Of a DNA stretch of 64,000 nt, positions 24,970 to 34,039 are shown one piece after another. Position 1 is the first letter of the stretch, and each line of letters opens with the position of its first letter. The notes beneath the pieces were generated by a model. The model worked only from the letters and a program-made list of their open reading frames with translations, did no database searches and had not been told where the DNA came from. Source of the stretch: Chthonomonas sp. (GTDB taxonomy: Bacteria > Armatimonadota > Fimbriimonadia > Fimbriimonadales > Fimbriimonadaceae); contig JAEURQ010000004.1 in NCBI GenBank assembly GCA_016788425.1, positions 434,001 to 498,000 of the forward strand. The letters run 5' to 3'. The position numbers were made by a program, and so were the translations under genes.

Positions 24970-25941
24970 TTACCCAACCACAAGTGTTGCGCCGGGTCCT
25001 GTGACCCGGCCAATTTTTATTGCGCCGTGGATCGGTTGCCGGGAAAACAGCGCGAGCCCGCCGCTCGTCTGCGGATCGTAGAGCAGCGGGTTCTCGATCT
25101 CGCCCTTCATCAAAGTCGCCGCGTGAGCCTGATTGCGGCCCGCACCCGCGGGGCAATAGCCGTGCAAGTCTTGGCAACCTTCGATCTCGGGCAAGCTAGC
25201 CCCGTCGAGTTCGATGCAAACCTCGCTCGCCCGCGCGACGTTCAGCAAGTGCCCTGCCAACCCGAAGCCGGTGATGTCGGTCGCGCAGCGCACCCCGGCG
25301 GCGTGAGCCGCGTGCATGGCGTCGGCGTTTAGGGTCGTCATCACGTCCACGCCTCGCGCCAACACCTCGGGCGGGCACGCGCCGCGCTTGGCGGCGGTCG
25401 TAATCATTCCCGTGCCCAACGGCTTGGTCAAGTAGATGTCGTCGCCAATGGCCGCCGCATCGTTGCGGAACAACTGCTGCGGCGAGTCGCAAAATCCGGT
25501 CACGGCGAGGCCAAACTTGGGTTCGGCGTCCACCACGGTGTGCCCGCCCATCACGATCACACCCGCTTTGGTGCATTGGTCAAACGCCCCGCGCGAGACC
25601 TCGGCCCACACTTCGGGCGGCACAATTGCCGGATCGAACAACGCAATGTTCAGGGCCGTGAGCGGGGTCGCGCCCATGGCGTAGCTATCGCTGAGCGCGT
25701 TGGTGGCCGCAATGCGACCAAAGTCGTAGGCGTCGTCCACAATCGGCGTGAAAAAGTCCGTCGTTTGGATCATCACTCGACCATCGGGCAGGAGAATGGC
25801 GCCCGCGTCGTCGCTCGTGTCAAACCCCACCAGCAACCGCGGATCGGGTGTTCGCGGCAGGTGCCGCAAGACCTCGGCCAACTGCGCTTGACCCAGTTTG
25901 CTGGCGCAACCGCCCGATTTCACGAGCTCAGTTAGACGCAA
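24970..25941 (-). CDS. selD: Selenide, water dikinase
   Basis: The protein has 323 residues. It makes selenophosphate for selenocysteine or selenouridine. The active site near the N-terminus is GGCASKLG with Cys12 (codon TGC, not a Sec TGA) and Lys15; GFDTSDDAGA and DFFTPIVDD are the metal and ATP site. The start is set by a strong GGAGG (25949-25953) seven bases before a TTG, inside the last codons of the upstream EI24-like gene. No selA, selB or selU is in the window. Confidence 0.93.
   Translation of the reverse strand: MRLTELVKSGGCASKLGQAQLAEVLRHLPRTPDPRLLVGFDTSDDAGAILLPDGRVMIQTTDFFTPIVDDAYDFGRIAATNALSDSYAMGATPLTALNIALFDPAIVPPEVWAEVSRGAFDQCTKAGVIVMGGHTVVDAEPKFGLAVTGFCDSPQQLFRNDAAAIGDDIYLTKPLGTGMITTAAKRGACPPEVLARGVDVMTTLNADAMHAAHAAGVRCATDITGFGLAGHLLNVARASEVCIELDGASLPEIEGCQDLHGYCPAGAGRNQAHAATLMKGEIENPLLYDPQTSGGLALFSRQPIHGAIKIGRVTGPGATLVVG
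24991..25018 (+). terminator. Rho-independent terminator of msrB, inside the selD coding sequence
   Basis: An 8-bp perfect stem GCCGGGTC/GACCCGGC with a CTGT loop is followed by CAA and five T on the plus strand. It lies about 30 bases after the msrB stop and codes for part of the SelD C-terminus on the other strand. Confidence 0.7.
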
Positions 25942-26606
25942 GTGGGATCCTCCGTGCGCACCATCATCGTGGCCCCCGCAATCATTCCGGGCAAACAAAT
26001 GAGGTTAACAATCGGGAAGAGGCTGATCAGGCCGCACGTCCAGGCGTAGCTCCCGGCGCTGCGCAAGGTGTTCGCGCGGACCTTTTGCGCAGGGAAGTAG
26101 AGTTGGCGACGCGAGTACGCCGGGGACGTGAAATCGTTGATGCACATGCGCCCGTTTGGGTAGGCCGCGCCGAGTCCAAACGGCGTGAACCCGAGCACGA
26201 TGCCGAGCAGCGACCACCCGACCGTGCTCGGAATCCGGGCGACGGCATCGGCAATTCCTCGGGCTAGGGACGTCTTGTGTTGCGGCGCGGTGCCGTACAG
26301 GCGCTCCTCTACCTCGCGGCTCAGGTTCTCCCACAGCAGCCCGCTGAGAATGCCGTTGATCATAAAGAAAATGGTGCTGCTGATGAACAGGAAGATGAGG
26401 GTGACCACGATCCACCACACCCACATTGGCGGTTGGGACCACCCCGTGCGCTCCCATTGTTGACCCAAAAATCCGGGCAACCACAATCGCAGCGGAATCA
26501 TGACCGCGAGAAAAACAACGATCGTCCACAAGAAAGGGGCGATCAGGTAGCGCCGAAGCGAGCGGTCGCTCCAGACCATTTGAACCCCGCCGAGCACATA
26601 GCGCAT
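25932..26606 (-). CDS. EI24/CysZ-like integral membrane protein
   Basis: The protein has 224 residues and four to five membrane segments (about residues 20-42, 62-90, 125-145 and 190-215). The overall layout fits the EI24 domain family, which includes CysZ; a sulfate role is not established here. A TATACT (26615-26620) ends eight bases before the ATG at 26606, favouring that start over the TTG at 26615. The last codons overlap the start of selD. Confidence 0.75.
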   Translation of the reverse strand: MRYVLGGVQMVWSDRSLRRYLIAPFLWTIVVFLAVMIPLRLWLPGFLGQQWERTGWSQPPMWVWWIVVTLIFLFISSTIFFMINGILSGLLWENLSREVEERLYGTAPQHKTSLARGIADAVARIPSTVGWSLLGIVLGFTPFGLGAAYPNGRMCINDFTSPAYSRRQLYFPAQKVRANTLRSAGSYAWTCGLISLFPIVNLICLPGMIAGATMMVRTEDPTCV

Positions 26607-26641
26607 TTCGTTCAAGTATACGAAGATTTGCCGAACCGGAT

Positions 26642-27649
26642 TCAGAGTCCTAGGAACTGGCGCACCATGTCGGCTCGCCAGCGTCCGGCCCGAGTGTCGG
26701 TGGGCGCAGCTTCGAGCGTGGCCACGCGCTCATCCACGGCGCGCGCCGAAGGCATGGACGCCAGCTCGCGTGTTGCGCCCCATCGAACCCAACTGAGAAC
26801 ACGCATAGCATCGGCGTGACTCAGCGAGCGAGTGGTGGTGGCGAAGGTGGTGGCTTGCTCCACGAGCTCGGCCAGGTTGGCGCGCTTGACCTTGGCCCGA
26901 GCCTGCCGCTCGGCTTTCAGCAGATCGTCGAGCAGGACTTCCAGGCGGTCGCTGTCGCCGCGAATGGAGCTGAGTTGAAACAGGGCGCCCGTGGCGCGCG
27001 TGGCCTCGCCGTACAATCCGCGCAGAATCAGTCCGTTGCTCACGATATGATCCACCCATGGCTTCAACTCGTTGCGGTGAGCGAGCGCCACCAGATGCAC
27101 CAGCACCGAGCGACGAATCGCCTCGCCCGAGTTGGCCGGGCTCGCGGTGAGGTGGCCGAGTTCGGGCGTCGCGGCGAAGTCCAGGGTGCGCCCCAGCCGC
27201 TCGCAAAAGTAAGTCGCCGCTCGTTGGGCCAAGCCCAGGCTTCGGCCGGCGCTCAGCGATTGAATGCGCAGGTGGTCCTCCTCGTTCACCAGGGTGCTGG
27301 TCAGGCGGTCTTCGTCGAGCACCAGCGCGCGTCCGGGCTCGTTCACGCGAAAGTCCTTGCTAATCAGTCGGCAGGCGACCATGTAGTTTTGCTCGACCGT
27401 GCTCATGTGGGTGACCCACTCGGTCGCGAGGCCGCTTTTGGCCACGGCTTGCTGCACTTTCAGGAGCACTTCGCGAAGCTCGCCATCGCCACAATGGTGC
27501 GGAAAACGGTGGCCCTGGAGGTTTCGCGCGAGCCGCACTCGAGAGCTGATGACGACGTCGTGGTCGGGCGCGTCCGGCCCCATCCACGCGGGCTGAGCAA
27601 TCGCCCGCGTGACCATCGTCTGCCAACTGGGGAAGAACGAATCGCTCAT
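26642..27649 (-). CDS. mcsB: Protein arginine kinase-like ATP:guanido phosphotransferase
   Basis: The protein has 335 residues. It has the ATP-guanido phosphotransferase core: SSRVRLARNL, NEEDHLRIQ from Asn122, RRSVLVHLVAL and RGLYGEATRATG. The position normally held by the McsB active-site Cys (CPTN) is Ser170 here (SPAN), so activity may be altered. McsB marks proteins with phosphoarginine for ClpC-ClpP. mcsA and clpC are not adjacent; instead it is the last gene of the flagellar operon, overlapping the EEP-family gene by four bases. Confidence 0.85.
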   Translation of the reverse strand: MSDSFFPSWQTMVTRAIAQPAWMGPDAPDHDVVISSRVRLARNLQGHRFPHHCGDGELREVLLKVQQAVAKSGLATEWVTHMSTVEQNYMVACRLISKDFRVNEPGRALVLDEDRLTSTLVNEEDHLRIQSLSAGRSLGLAQRAATYFCERLGRTLDFAATPELGHLTASPANSGEAIRRSVLVHLVALAHRNELKPWVDHIVSNGLILRGLYGEATRATGALFQLSSIRGDSDRLEVLLDDLLKAERQARAKVKRANLAELVEQATTFATTTRSLSHADAMRVLSWVRWGATRELASMPSARAVDERVATLEAAPTDTRAGRWRADMVRQFLGL

Positions 27650-28518
27650 GGATCGTTGTCCACGTCGGTGCGGAAAATCGCCTTGAGCGGGAGGTGGTCG
27701 CTGTATTTTTCGCGATACAGCGCGTTCGGGATTCCAATCAGATTAGGCAACTGAACCACCTGAAACGAATTCGCAACAAGCTCTTCACGGCTGGACTTTG
27801 AAATCGCGTAGCCGTCCAAAATGCCGCCTTGTCCCCCGGTCGGGACATAACTAAAAGTGGAAGCAGGAACCCAGAAATGCAATAACTCCAAGTTCGCCGC
27901 TGCCAGCATGGCGAACTGGTCCTGGTTCTCATCGCGAAGCATATTGAAGTCGCCGATCAGCAGCAGGTCCTTCTCTTTGCCTGCCTGCAGTCGCCGCAAC
28001 TCGGGCACCAGCAGCCGTATCTGATCTTCGCGAATCTTCTCTGTTTGCTGCTCCGGATTGCCTTTTCGCTTCGACTTCAAATGCACGCCCACAACGTTGA
28101 AGTCGAACTCTCCCGCCTGCACCGTCGCGATCATCGCCGGGCGGAGATCGTCATTGCCAAGCATGATCGGCTTGTACGCCCGTTGATTCGTGATCTTAAT
28201 GCCCGGCCGGACGAGATACACCAAATTCTGCTTCCCGCGCCGCTCAATGATGTTGCCATCGTAAGGGTTGCCTGCCGCTCGCAACGCCGCCAGCAGTTTA
28301 GGGAGATCTCGGTCCGGGGTGAACTCGACCAACAGCAACACATCGGCGTTGATCAATTGGATTGCCGGAACCAAAGTGTCGAGCCGCCCGCCGACGTGTT
28401 TGGGGTCAATGTTCCACGCCGCTACCGACACCTGGGTGCCGGTCCAAGGGACCACCGGCGGCATCCGCGACGACCGCGTCGCGACGAACACCACCACCAT
28501 CGCCACCAAGGTCAACAA
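27646..28518 (-). CDS. Endonuclease/exonuclease/phosphatase (EEP) family protein, membrane-anchored
   Basis: The protein has up to 290 residues. An N-terminal hydrophobic helix precedes an EEP domain with AAWNIDP, LLVEFTP (metal Glu), VVGVHLKSKR, LLIGDFNM and YSDHLPL (catalytic His). The family includes nucleases and phosphodiesterases; the substrate is unknown. Start codons available are TTG at 28518 or 28515, or ATG at 28500, so the start is uncertain. It lies between flhB and mcsB, overlapping the latter by ATGA. Confidence 0.82.
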   Translation of the reverse strand: MLTLVAMVVVFVATRSSRMPPVVPWTGTQVSVAAWNIDPKHVGGRLDTLVPAIQLINADVLLLVEFTPDRDLPKLLAALRAAGNPYDGNIIERRGKQNLVYLVRPGIKITNQRAYKPIMLGNDDLRPAMIATVQAGEFDFNVVGVHLKSKRKGNPEQQTEKIREDQIRLLVPELRRLQAGKEKDLLLIGDFNMLRDENQDQFAMLAAANLELLHFWVPASTFSYVPTGGQGGILDGYAISKSSREELVANSFQVVQLPNLIGIPNALYREKYSDHLPLKAIFRTDVDNDP

Positions 28519-28546
28519 GGCCCAAGTGCCGTGCTCCCGGAGCCAC

Positions 28547-29608
28547 TTAGCGGATGTTTTTAAGGGTTTTATAGACGTATGCTAGCACTTCGGCGACCGT
28601 CGCGAAGAGCTCCCGCGGCACAAAGTCCCCGACCTCGCACTGCTTGTAAAGGGCCCGCGCGAGCGGCGGATTCTCCACGATCGGCACGTTGTTTTTCTTC
28701 GCCAATTCTCGGATCTTAAACGCGAGGTGGTCCACACCCTTGGCCACGATCATCGGCGCGTGCATGTCGCTGCGGTCGTACTTAATCGCGACCGAAAAGT
28801 GGGTCGGGTTCGTGACGATGACATCGGCTTCGGCGACCATTTTGAGGCCGCGACTTTGGCTGAGCTTGCGGGCCCGGCGCATGCGCTCGCCCTTGGCTTC
28901 GGGCGAACCTTCCTGCTCCTTCATTTCCCGCTTGAGTTCGTCCTTGGTCATCTTAATCTGCTTGTCCACCTGCTTGCGCTGGAACATGTAGTCAATCACG
29001 GCGAGGATCAGCCACGCGATGGCGACCTGCTGGGCGACGGTGAGCAACACGCTGCCGACTCGGCCCAGCGCCTCGCCCGGCCCCACCCCGGCGAGGCCGA
29101 TAATGGCCAGCCAGTTGTTCTGGATCACGCGGTAGGCGATGAACCCGAACAGCGTCGCCTTGGCCACAGCCTTGAACCCTTCAAAGGTCGCCTTCGCCGA
29201 GAACATCCGCTTGAATCCGTTGAGCGGGTTCATTTTTTGCAGGTCCGGCTTGAGCAATTCGGGCGTGGCCTTAAAGCCGACTTGCGCGCCGTTGGTCACC
29301 ACCCCGCCGACCATCATCGCCGCGAACAGCAGCCCGACTCCGGCGAAAATCGGCAACGCGACTTGCGCGCCGAAACGAATGATGACCTCGGGCTTGGTCG
29401 AAAACTTGGTGGTCGCGAGCAACTCAAAGCCTTGCACAATGCCGCGGTAGAGTCCGCCCATCGCGCCCGGCAAAACGGCCACCAGAATCAGCAGCAGAAT
29501 CGAACCGTTGAGGTCGGTGCTTTTGGCGACCGTGCCCTTTTTGCGCGCGTCCTCTTTGCGCTTGGGCGTCGCCTCCTCTGTCCTTTCTTGTCCGTCGTTA
29601 CCGCCCAT
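28547..29608 (-). CDS. flhB: Flagellar export switch protein
   Basis: The protein has 353 residues. Four transmembrane helices in the N-terminal half are followed by the cytoplasmic FlhBC domain with the self-cleavage motif NPTH (Asn267 to His270), which switches export from rod/hook to filament substrates. The N-terminus (GQERTEEATPKRKEDARKKG) is typical. It starts two bases after the fliR stop. flhA is not in the window. Confidence 0.96.
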   Translation of the reverse strand: MGGNDGQERTEEATPKRKEDARKKGTVAKSTDLNGSILLLILVAVLPGAMGGLYRGIVQGFELLATTKFSTKPEVIIRFGAQVALPIFAGVGLLFAAMMVGGVVTNGAQVGFKATPELLKPDLQKMNPLNGFKRMFSAKATFEGFKAVAKATLFGFIAYRVIQNNWLAIIGLAGVGPGEALGRVGSVLLTVAQQVAIAWLILAVIDYMFQRKQVDKQIKMTKDELKREMKEQEGSPEAKGERMRRARKLSQSRGLKMVAEADVIVTNPTHFSVAIKYDRSDMHAPMIVAKGVDHLAFKIRELAKKNNVPIVENPPLARALYKQCEVGDFVPRELFATVAEVLAYVYKTLKNIR

Positions 29609-29610
29609 GG

Positions 29611-30366
29611 TTACTTGCTAAACAGGGTCTCCAAGGTGGTGAAGGTCAGGTTCACTCCCGCGGTAACGCTGGTGGTGAGGATCGGCAACGCGGCCATGGC
29701 GGCGACCAAACCCAGGCCAACTTTGGCCGGGGTGATGACGGCGAACACCTGAAACTGCGGCACCGATTTGTTGACCAAACCCGCCGCCGCGTCCACGATA
29801 AACGCGACCGCCGCCACCGGCGCGGCGATCTGCACCGCGAGAACCGCGAGCTGGCCGAGAAACTTTACGAACGTGCCGCTCATCGCGCCGAGATTCGCCA
29901 TTTCAATCGGCGGCATTTGGTAGCTCTGCACGAGAGCGGGGAAGATGAGGTGGTGCCCGTTCAGCGAGAACAAAATCACGATGGCGCACCAAAATTTGAT
30001 CTGCGCCATGACCGTTACCGGCGCGCCCGCGACCGGGTCAAACACCTGCGCGCCACTCAAACCAAGCTGAATGTCGAGAATCGAACCCGCCATCTGGAAC
30101 GCCTGAAACAGCGCTTGCATGGCAAACCCGATGAGAAACCCCATCCCTGCCTCGCGGAACACGCTGAGCACCATCACGATCGGCTCGCCGGGCGGCACCC
30201 CGACATAAGGCTGAATCAGCGGGACAATCGCCAGTGCCACTACGCCGCTGAGCCACACGCGCACCTGCACCGGAACCACTCCGGCGAAAATCGGCGAGGC
30301 CAGCATCATCGCGCCCGTGCGGATGAAACCGCAGAAGAACGCCCAGAAGACCTCCGCCGTCAGCAC
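29611..30366 (-). CDS. fliR: Flagellar export apparatus protein FliR
   Basis: The protein has 251 residues with six predicted membrane helices. It is part of the FliP-FliQ-FliR export gate. FIRTGAMMLASPIFAG at the N-terminus and the LVNKSVPQFQVFAV segment are family-typical. The start is GTG, overlapping the fliQ TAG by one base. Confidence 0.95.
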   Translation of the reverse strand: MLTAEVFWAFFCGFIRTGAMMLASPIFAGVVPVQVRVWLSGVVALAIVPLIQPYVGVPPGEPIVMVLSVFREAGMGFLIGFAMQALFQAFQMAGSILDIQLGLSGAQVFDPVAGAPVTVMAQIKFWCAIVILFSLNGHHLIFPALVQSYQMPPIEMANLGAMSGTFVKFLGQLAVLAVQIAAPVAAVAFIVDAAAGLVNKSVPQFQVFAVITPAKVGLGLVAAMAALPILTTSVTAGVNLTFTTLETLFSK

Positions 30367-30638
30367 TAGCGCACCACCATGGCGGCGTGCTCAAAGCACA
30401 CCCGCATAAACGAAACCAGCACGTTGAGCATCCAGCTGCCGAATAGCGCGATGATGAGGCCCGCGCCCACGAGCTTCGGCACGTAGGTCAGGGTCATTTC
30501 CTGAATCTGGGTGACCGCCTGAAACACACTGACCAGGAGGCCCACAAACAGCGCCACCGATAAAATCGGCAGGCTCACCAGCAGGGCGGTGTTCATGCCT
30601 TGCCGAACGATTTCGAGAATGGGGCCGGTGTCCTGCAT
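30366..30638 (-). CDS. fliQ: Flagellar export apparatus protein FliQ
   Basis: The protein has 90 residues and two membrane helices. LLVSLPILSVALFVGLLVSV and QAVTQIQEMTLTYVPKL are diagnostic of FliQ. The ATG at 30638 overlaps the fliP TAA (TAATG) and gives the standard length; earlier in-frame codons lie inside fliP. Confidence 0.95.
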   Translation of the reverse strand: MQDTGPILEIVRQGMNTALLVSLPILSVALFVGLLVSVFQAVTQIQEMTLTYVPKLVGAGLIIALFGSWMLNVLVSFMRVCFEHAAMVVR

Positions 30639-31414
30639 TAGATGTACCCCGACAGAATCGCGCGGACGATGACCGACCACCCGTCGGCGAGGATGAAGAC
30701 GAGCAGCTTTGCCGGTAACGAAACCACGGCGGGCGGCATCATCATCATCCCCATGCTCATGAGGATGCTCGCGACGATCAGGTCGATGATGATGAACGGA
30801 ATGAAGATGTAAAACCCAATGAGGAACGCCGTTTTGAGCTCGCTAATGACAAACGCCGGGATGAGCGAAGTCATGCTCACATCGGTGGCGGTCGCCTTCT
30901 CCTTGCGCATGTCCAGGAACATCTTGAGGTCGCTCTTGTAGGTGTTCTTGAGCATGAACTCGCGTAGCGGCTTTTGCGCTCGTTCGAGCGCAACTTCGGC
31001 GGTCACGGTCTTTTTGAGATACGGCTGCAGCGCGGCGTCATTCACCTTGGTGAACGTCGGCCCCATCACGTAAAAGGTCAGGAACAAACTCAGCCCCACC
31101 AGCACCTGCGTGGGCGGGATGTTCTGCGCGCCAATCGCGGTGCGCGTCATGCTGAGAATGATGACGATGCGCGTAAACGCGGTCGTGAGCATCATCAGCG
31201 CGGGCGCCAAACTGAGCACCGTGAGCAGCGCGAGGATCTGCAGCGAGCTGCTGACCTCGGTTTTGCCACCCGGCGTAATCTGCACGTTCGGAAGCGGCAG
31301 CGCAGTTTGCGCCGATCCCGCGGCGAGCACGCCCAAAATCAGGATCGTGAACAACAGCCTTCGCCGAGCTGAGCTGGCGATCATGCTCCCGAGGAGCGCG
31401 ACAACTTTTTTCAT
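30638..31414 (-). CDS. fliP: Flagellar export apparatus protein FliP
   Basis: The protein has 258 residues with a signal sequence and four further helices. FTRIVIILSMTRTAIGAQN and the PPTQVLVGLSLFLTFYVM segment are FliP signatures, as is MSMGMMMMPPA near the C-terminus. It forms the core of the export gate. It overlaps fliO by four bases. Confidence 0.96.
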   Translation of the reverse strand: MKKVVALLGSMIASSARRRLLFTILILGVLAAGSAQTALPLPNVQITPGGKTEVSSSLQILALLTVLSLAPALMMLTTAFTRIVIILSMTRTAIGAQNIPPTQVLVGLSLFLTFYVMGPTFTKVNDAALQPYLKKTVTAEVALERAQKPLREFMLKNTYKSDLKMFLDMRKEKATATDVSMTSLIPAFVISELKTAFLIGFYIFIPFIIIDLIVASILMSMGMMMMPPAVVSLPAKLLVFILADGWSVIVRAILSGYI

Positions 31415-31941
31415 CGTCCAATCAGGCGATTCAGGCGATCCAACTTGTCGGCGGCGCGCTTTTGCTCAGCCGGGGTCGGAACGTTTGCGTTCTCGGGGAT
31501 CACCGCGTGAGTCGGCATGGTGCCGGGCGCTTTGTCCACGAGTTCAAAAAAGGCGGGCTCTTGCATCGCCGTCGCTTCTTCGGCCGTGAGGTCGGCAATC
31601 AGGGTCATGTTGGCCGTGGTTTGCCCAATCAGCAGCGATCGGCCCCGCACCTTGACGACCATGAGTTGACCGCCGGGAAGGGTCGCGGTTTCTTCCACCG
31701 CGATCGTGCTGCCCAGGCTCGTTTGAATTTTTGATTTGGCCAAGTGCGGCATCAGCCGCGGCAAGACAAGCTTCAGCAGGCCGATGACGATCAGCACCGC
31801 AAAGATGGTTTGAATGACGGGCACGCCGCCCGAAGTCGTGGACGTCTTACCGCCCAGTTCGCCGCGCGCCGAATCGAGCACCGACTGCGCCGATGCGAGT
31901 TCCGCCACGAGAAGACCGAAAACCAGGATGCCGCCGCGCAT
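31411..31941 (-). CDS. fliO: FliO-like flagellar assembly protein
   Basis: The protein has 176 residues: a signal peptide, a periplasmic linker, a transmembrane helix (about residues 43-62) and a cytoplasmic domain with VEETATLPGGQLMVVKVRGRS, the usual FliO beta domain that resembles SpoA strands. FliO helps the FliP ring assemble. Position just upstream of fliP supports the assignment. Confidence 0.88.
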   Translation of the reverse strand: MRGGILVFGLLVAELASAQSVLDSARGELGGKTSTTSGGVPVIQTIFAVLIVIGLLKLVLPRLMPHLAKSKIQTSLGSTIAVEETATLPGGQLMVVKVRGRSLLIGQTTANMTLIADLTAEEATAMQEPAFFELVDKAPGTMPTHAVIPENANVPTPAEQKRAADKLDRLNRLIGR

Positions 31942-31945
31942 CGGG

Positions 31946-32839
31946 TTAAGCCACCTCGTTGAGCTTCATCAGCCGCTCTTGCGGAGTCAGAATTTCGGTA
32001 ATCCGCACGCCGAAGTTGTCCTCAATGACGACGACTTCGCCGCGGGCCACAAGGCGACCGTTCACCAAAATGTCCATCGGCTCGCCGGCCGCCTTGTCAA
32101 TTTCTACAATCGAGCCGGTACCGAGGTCGAGCACGTCCTTCACGAGCATCTTGATGCGACCGAGTTCCACGCTGATTTCCAGCGGAATATCGAGCAGCAG
32201 CTCAAGGCTGGACATGTCGTCGCGACCGTTGGAAATGGCCGACGCCGAGCCAATCTGCGTGGTTTCGGCTTCTTCTTCGTCCTGGTATTCCAGGCCCAAA
32301 ATGTTGTGCGCGGTTTCCACGTCCACCAGCCAAACGGCGGTACCGCTGAGCTCGTCGCCGGAGATGGCCACGTTGACGCGGACCAGTTCCTGCGCTTTTT
32401 GCATGTTGGGCGGGGCGTTGAAAATTTGGTAGCGAATCGCAAGACCAGTCGCCACGACCGGCTCGTTCTTCATGGAGCCGATGGCCAGACAGATGCCTTG
32501 CACCATCGCTTCCAGGCCGGGGCGGACGTCGGAGATCAGGTTCTCGTCAACGTCGAACACCTTTTCGCCCTTGAGGTAGGCGGCAAAGGCGGCGAACGAG
32601 TCGCCATCCATCAGCAGCACCGACGGGTGATTCGGGTTGTCCGCCATGCTGAATTGGATGATCAAGTGCGGGCTACTGAGCTCGGCAAACACGTCCGAGG
32701 TCGCCGTGGTCAGGGTCAGGGGCGAGTTGAAGCCAACCAAAAGGTCGGACGCCTCGCTGACCTTAAGGCCGACGGTTTGCCAAATCTGCTGCTGAATCGT
32801 GCTCAGCTTATCGACGAGTTCGTGCGTGATGTTTGCCAT
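31946..32839 (-). CDS. fliN: Flagellar motor switch protein FliN/FliY
   Basis: The protein has 297 residues, longer than a minimal FliN. The C-terminal ~80 residues are a SpoA/FliN domain (LLDIPLEISVELGRIKMLVKDVL, then GEPMDILVNGRLVARGEVV). The N-terminal ~200 residues look like a CheC/FliM-middle-like domain, as in FliY. No clear CheC phosphatase motif is seen, so CheY-P phosphatase activity is uncertain. It starts two bases after fliM. Confidence 0.92.
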   Translation of the reverse strand: MANITHELVDKLSTIQQQIWQTVGLKVSEASDLLVGFNSPLTLTTATSDVFAELSSPHLIIQFSMADNPNHPSVLLMDGDSFAAFAAYLKGEKVFDVDENLISDVRPGLEAMVQGICLAIGSMKNEPVVATGLAIRYQIFNAPPNMQKAQELVRVNVAISGDELSGTAVWLVDVETAHNILGLEYQDEEEAETTQIGSASAISNGRDDMSSLELLLDIPLEISVELGRIKMLVKDVLDLGTGSIVEIDKAAGEPMDILVNGRLVARGEVVVIEDNFGVRITEILTPQERLMKLNEVA

Positions 32840-32841
32840 GG

Positions 32842-33906
32842 TTAATCGGGTTCAACGGTATTGAGAATCGAGAAAATGATGTGGTTGTTGTGCATGTTGG
32901 GGCGACCTTCAAACTTGGGAACGTCGCCGATGATAAAGGGCAATTGGTCTTCCGATCGCCGGTTGAGCACCAGCGTGTCGCCAATTCTAAGGTTCACAAA
33001 ATCCTGCATGCTGAGCTTGGTTTTGCCAAGTTCGATGCGGCAAGGCACCTGCGAGCGCTGCACCTGCGTGGTGAGAATGCGGCGGGCCGCCGACGACTGC
33101 TTGCGGCTCGTGTTGACAAACCACTTCTGGGCGCTGAGCTTGGTCGTAATCGGCTTGAGCAGCAAGTAGGGAATACAGATGCTCATCGCGCCGCGCGATT
33201 TGCCGATCTTCACCTCGAACAAGATGGTGACGACGACGTCGTTGGGCGGGCAGATTTGCACAAACTGACTCGACGTTTCCATCGCTTCAATGCCGGGGTT
33301 GACAATGACCACCCCTTCCCAGGCGTTCTTCAAACCGACGAACAGCTTTTCGATCATCTGCCGCACCAGCGGCTTTTCAATGTCCGTGAGCACGCGGCGA
33401 TTGATGCCCTTGCCGGGGCCGCCGAGCAGCTTGTCAATCATGCTGAACACGAGGTTGAACTCCACTTCGAGCACGGCTTGGCCGGTGAGCGGAGGCATGG
33501 AGAGAATCGTGAAAACGGATTGGTTGATGCTGCGCGAATATTCTTCGTAGGGAATCTGCTCCAGCGAAACCAGTTCGATGCTGACCGCCGTGCGCAAGTA
33601 ACCCGAGAGAGAAGTCGCGGCCAGACGAGCGAAGGTTTCGTGCAGAATTTGCAGCGTCTTCAGCTGGTCTTTGCTGAACTTGTCCGACCGTCGGAAGTCG
33701 TACAGTTCGTACGAAATCGGGGCCAGCTTACGGTTGGCGCCACCAAACGAGTTGACCCCGTTTTTGGCGAGGCGGTTTCCGCCTTGGTCCAAAAGCGAGG
33801 AAGCGAGGTTCGCCGCCGGGCCATTGCCCGCGTCGGGAGCCGGACTGTCATCCGACAACGAGGACAACAACGCTTCGATTTCCGCTTGACTAAGAATGTC
33901 TGACAT
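32842..33906 (-). CDS. fliM: Flagellar motor switch protein FliM
   Basis: The protein has 354 residues. The N-terminal LSQAEIEALLS binds phospho-CheY. The middle domain includes SYELYDFRRSDKFSKDQL, and the C-terminal SpoA domain ends with a KFEGRPNMHNNHIIFSI segment. A strong GGGAGG lies nine bases before the ATG. It is the first gene of the fliMNOPQR-flhB operon. Confidence 0.96.
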   Translation of the reverse strand: MSDILSQAEIEALLSSLSDDSPAPDAGNGPAANLASSLLDQGGNRLAKNGVNSFGGANRKLAPISYELYDFRRSDKFSKDQLKTLQILHETFARLAATSLSGYLRTAVSIELVSLEQIPYEEYSRSINQSVFTILSMPPLTGQAVLEVEFNLVFSMIDKLLGGPGKGINRRVLTDIEKPLVRQMIEKLFVGLKNAWEGVVIVNPGIEAMETSSQFVQICPPNDVVVTILFEVKIGKSRGAMSICIPYLLLKPITTKLSAQKWFVNTSRKQSSAARRILTTQVQRSQVPCRIELGKTKLSMQDFVNLRIGDTLVLNRRSEDQLPFIIGDVPKFEGRPNMHNNHIIFSILNTVEPD

Positions 33907-34039
33907 TGCTGAATCCTCCCAAAATTTCGTGCCTACTCAGGGCCATCAGTTCGGTTATTGGCCTGACGGGTCTCTTCTGTAGGGTTCTCGGCGCAAATGC
34001 TCAGAATTTGCTAGAGGTTTGGTGAGGGACAATAAGGCC

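Noticed and set aside
24970-25941. SelD as a selenoprotein with an in-frame UGA
   Set aside because: The active-site residue is encoded by TGC, and no in-frame TGA or SECIS-like hairpin is present.
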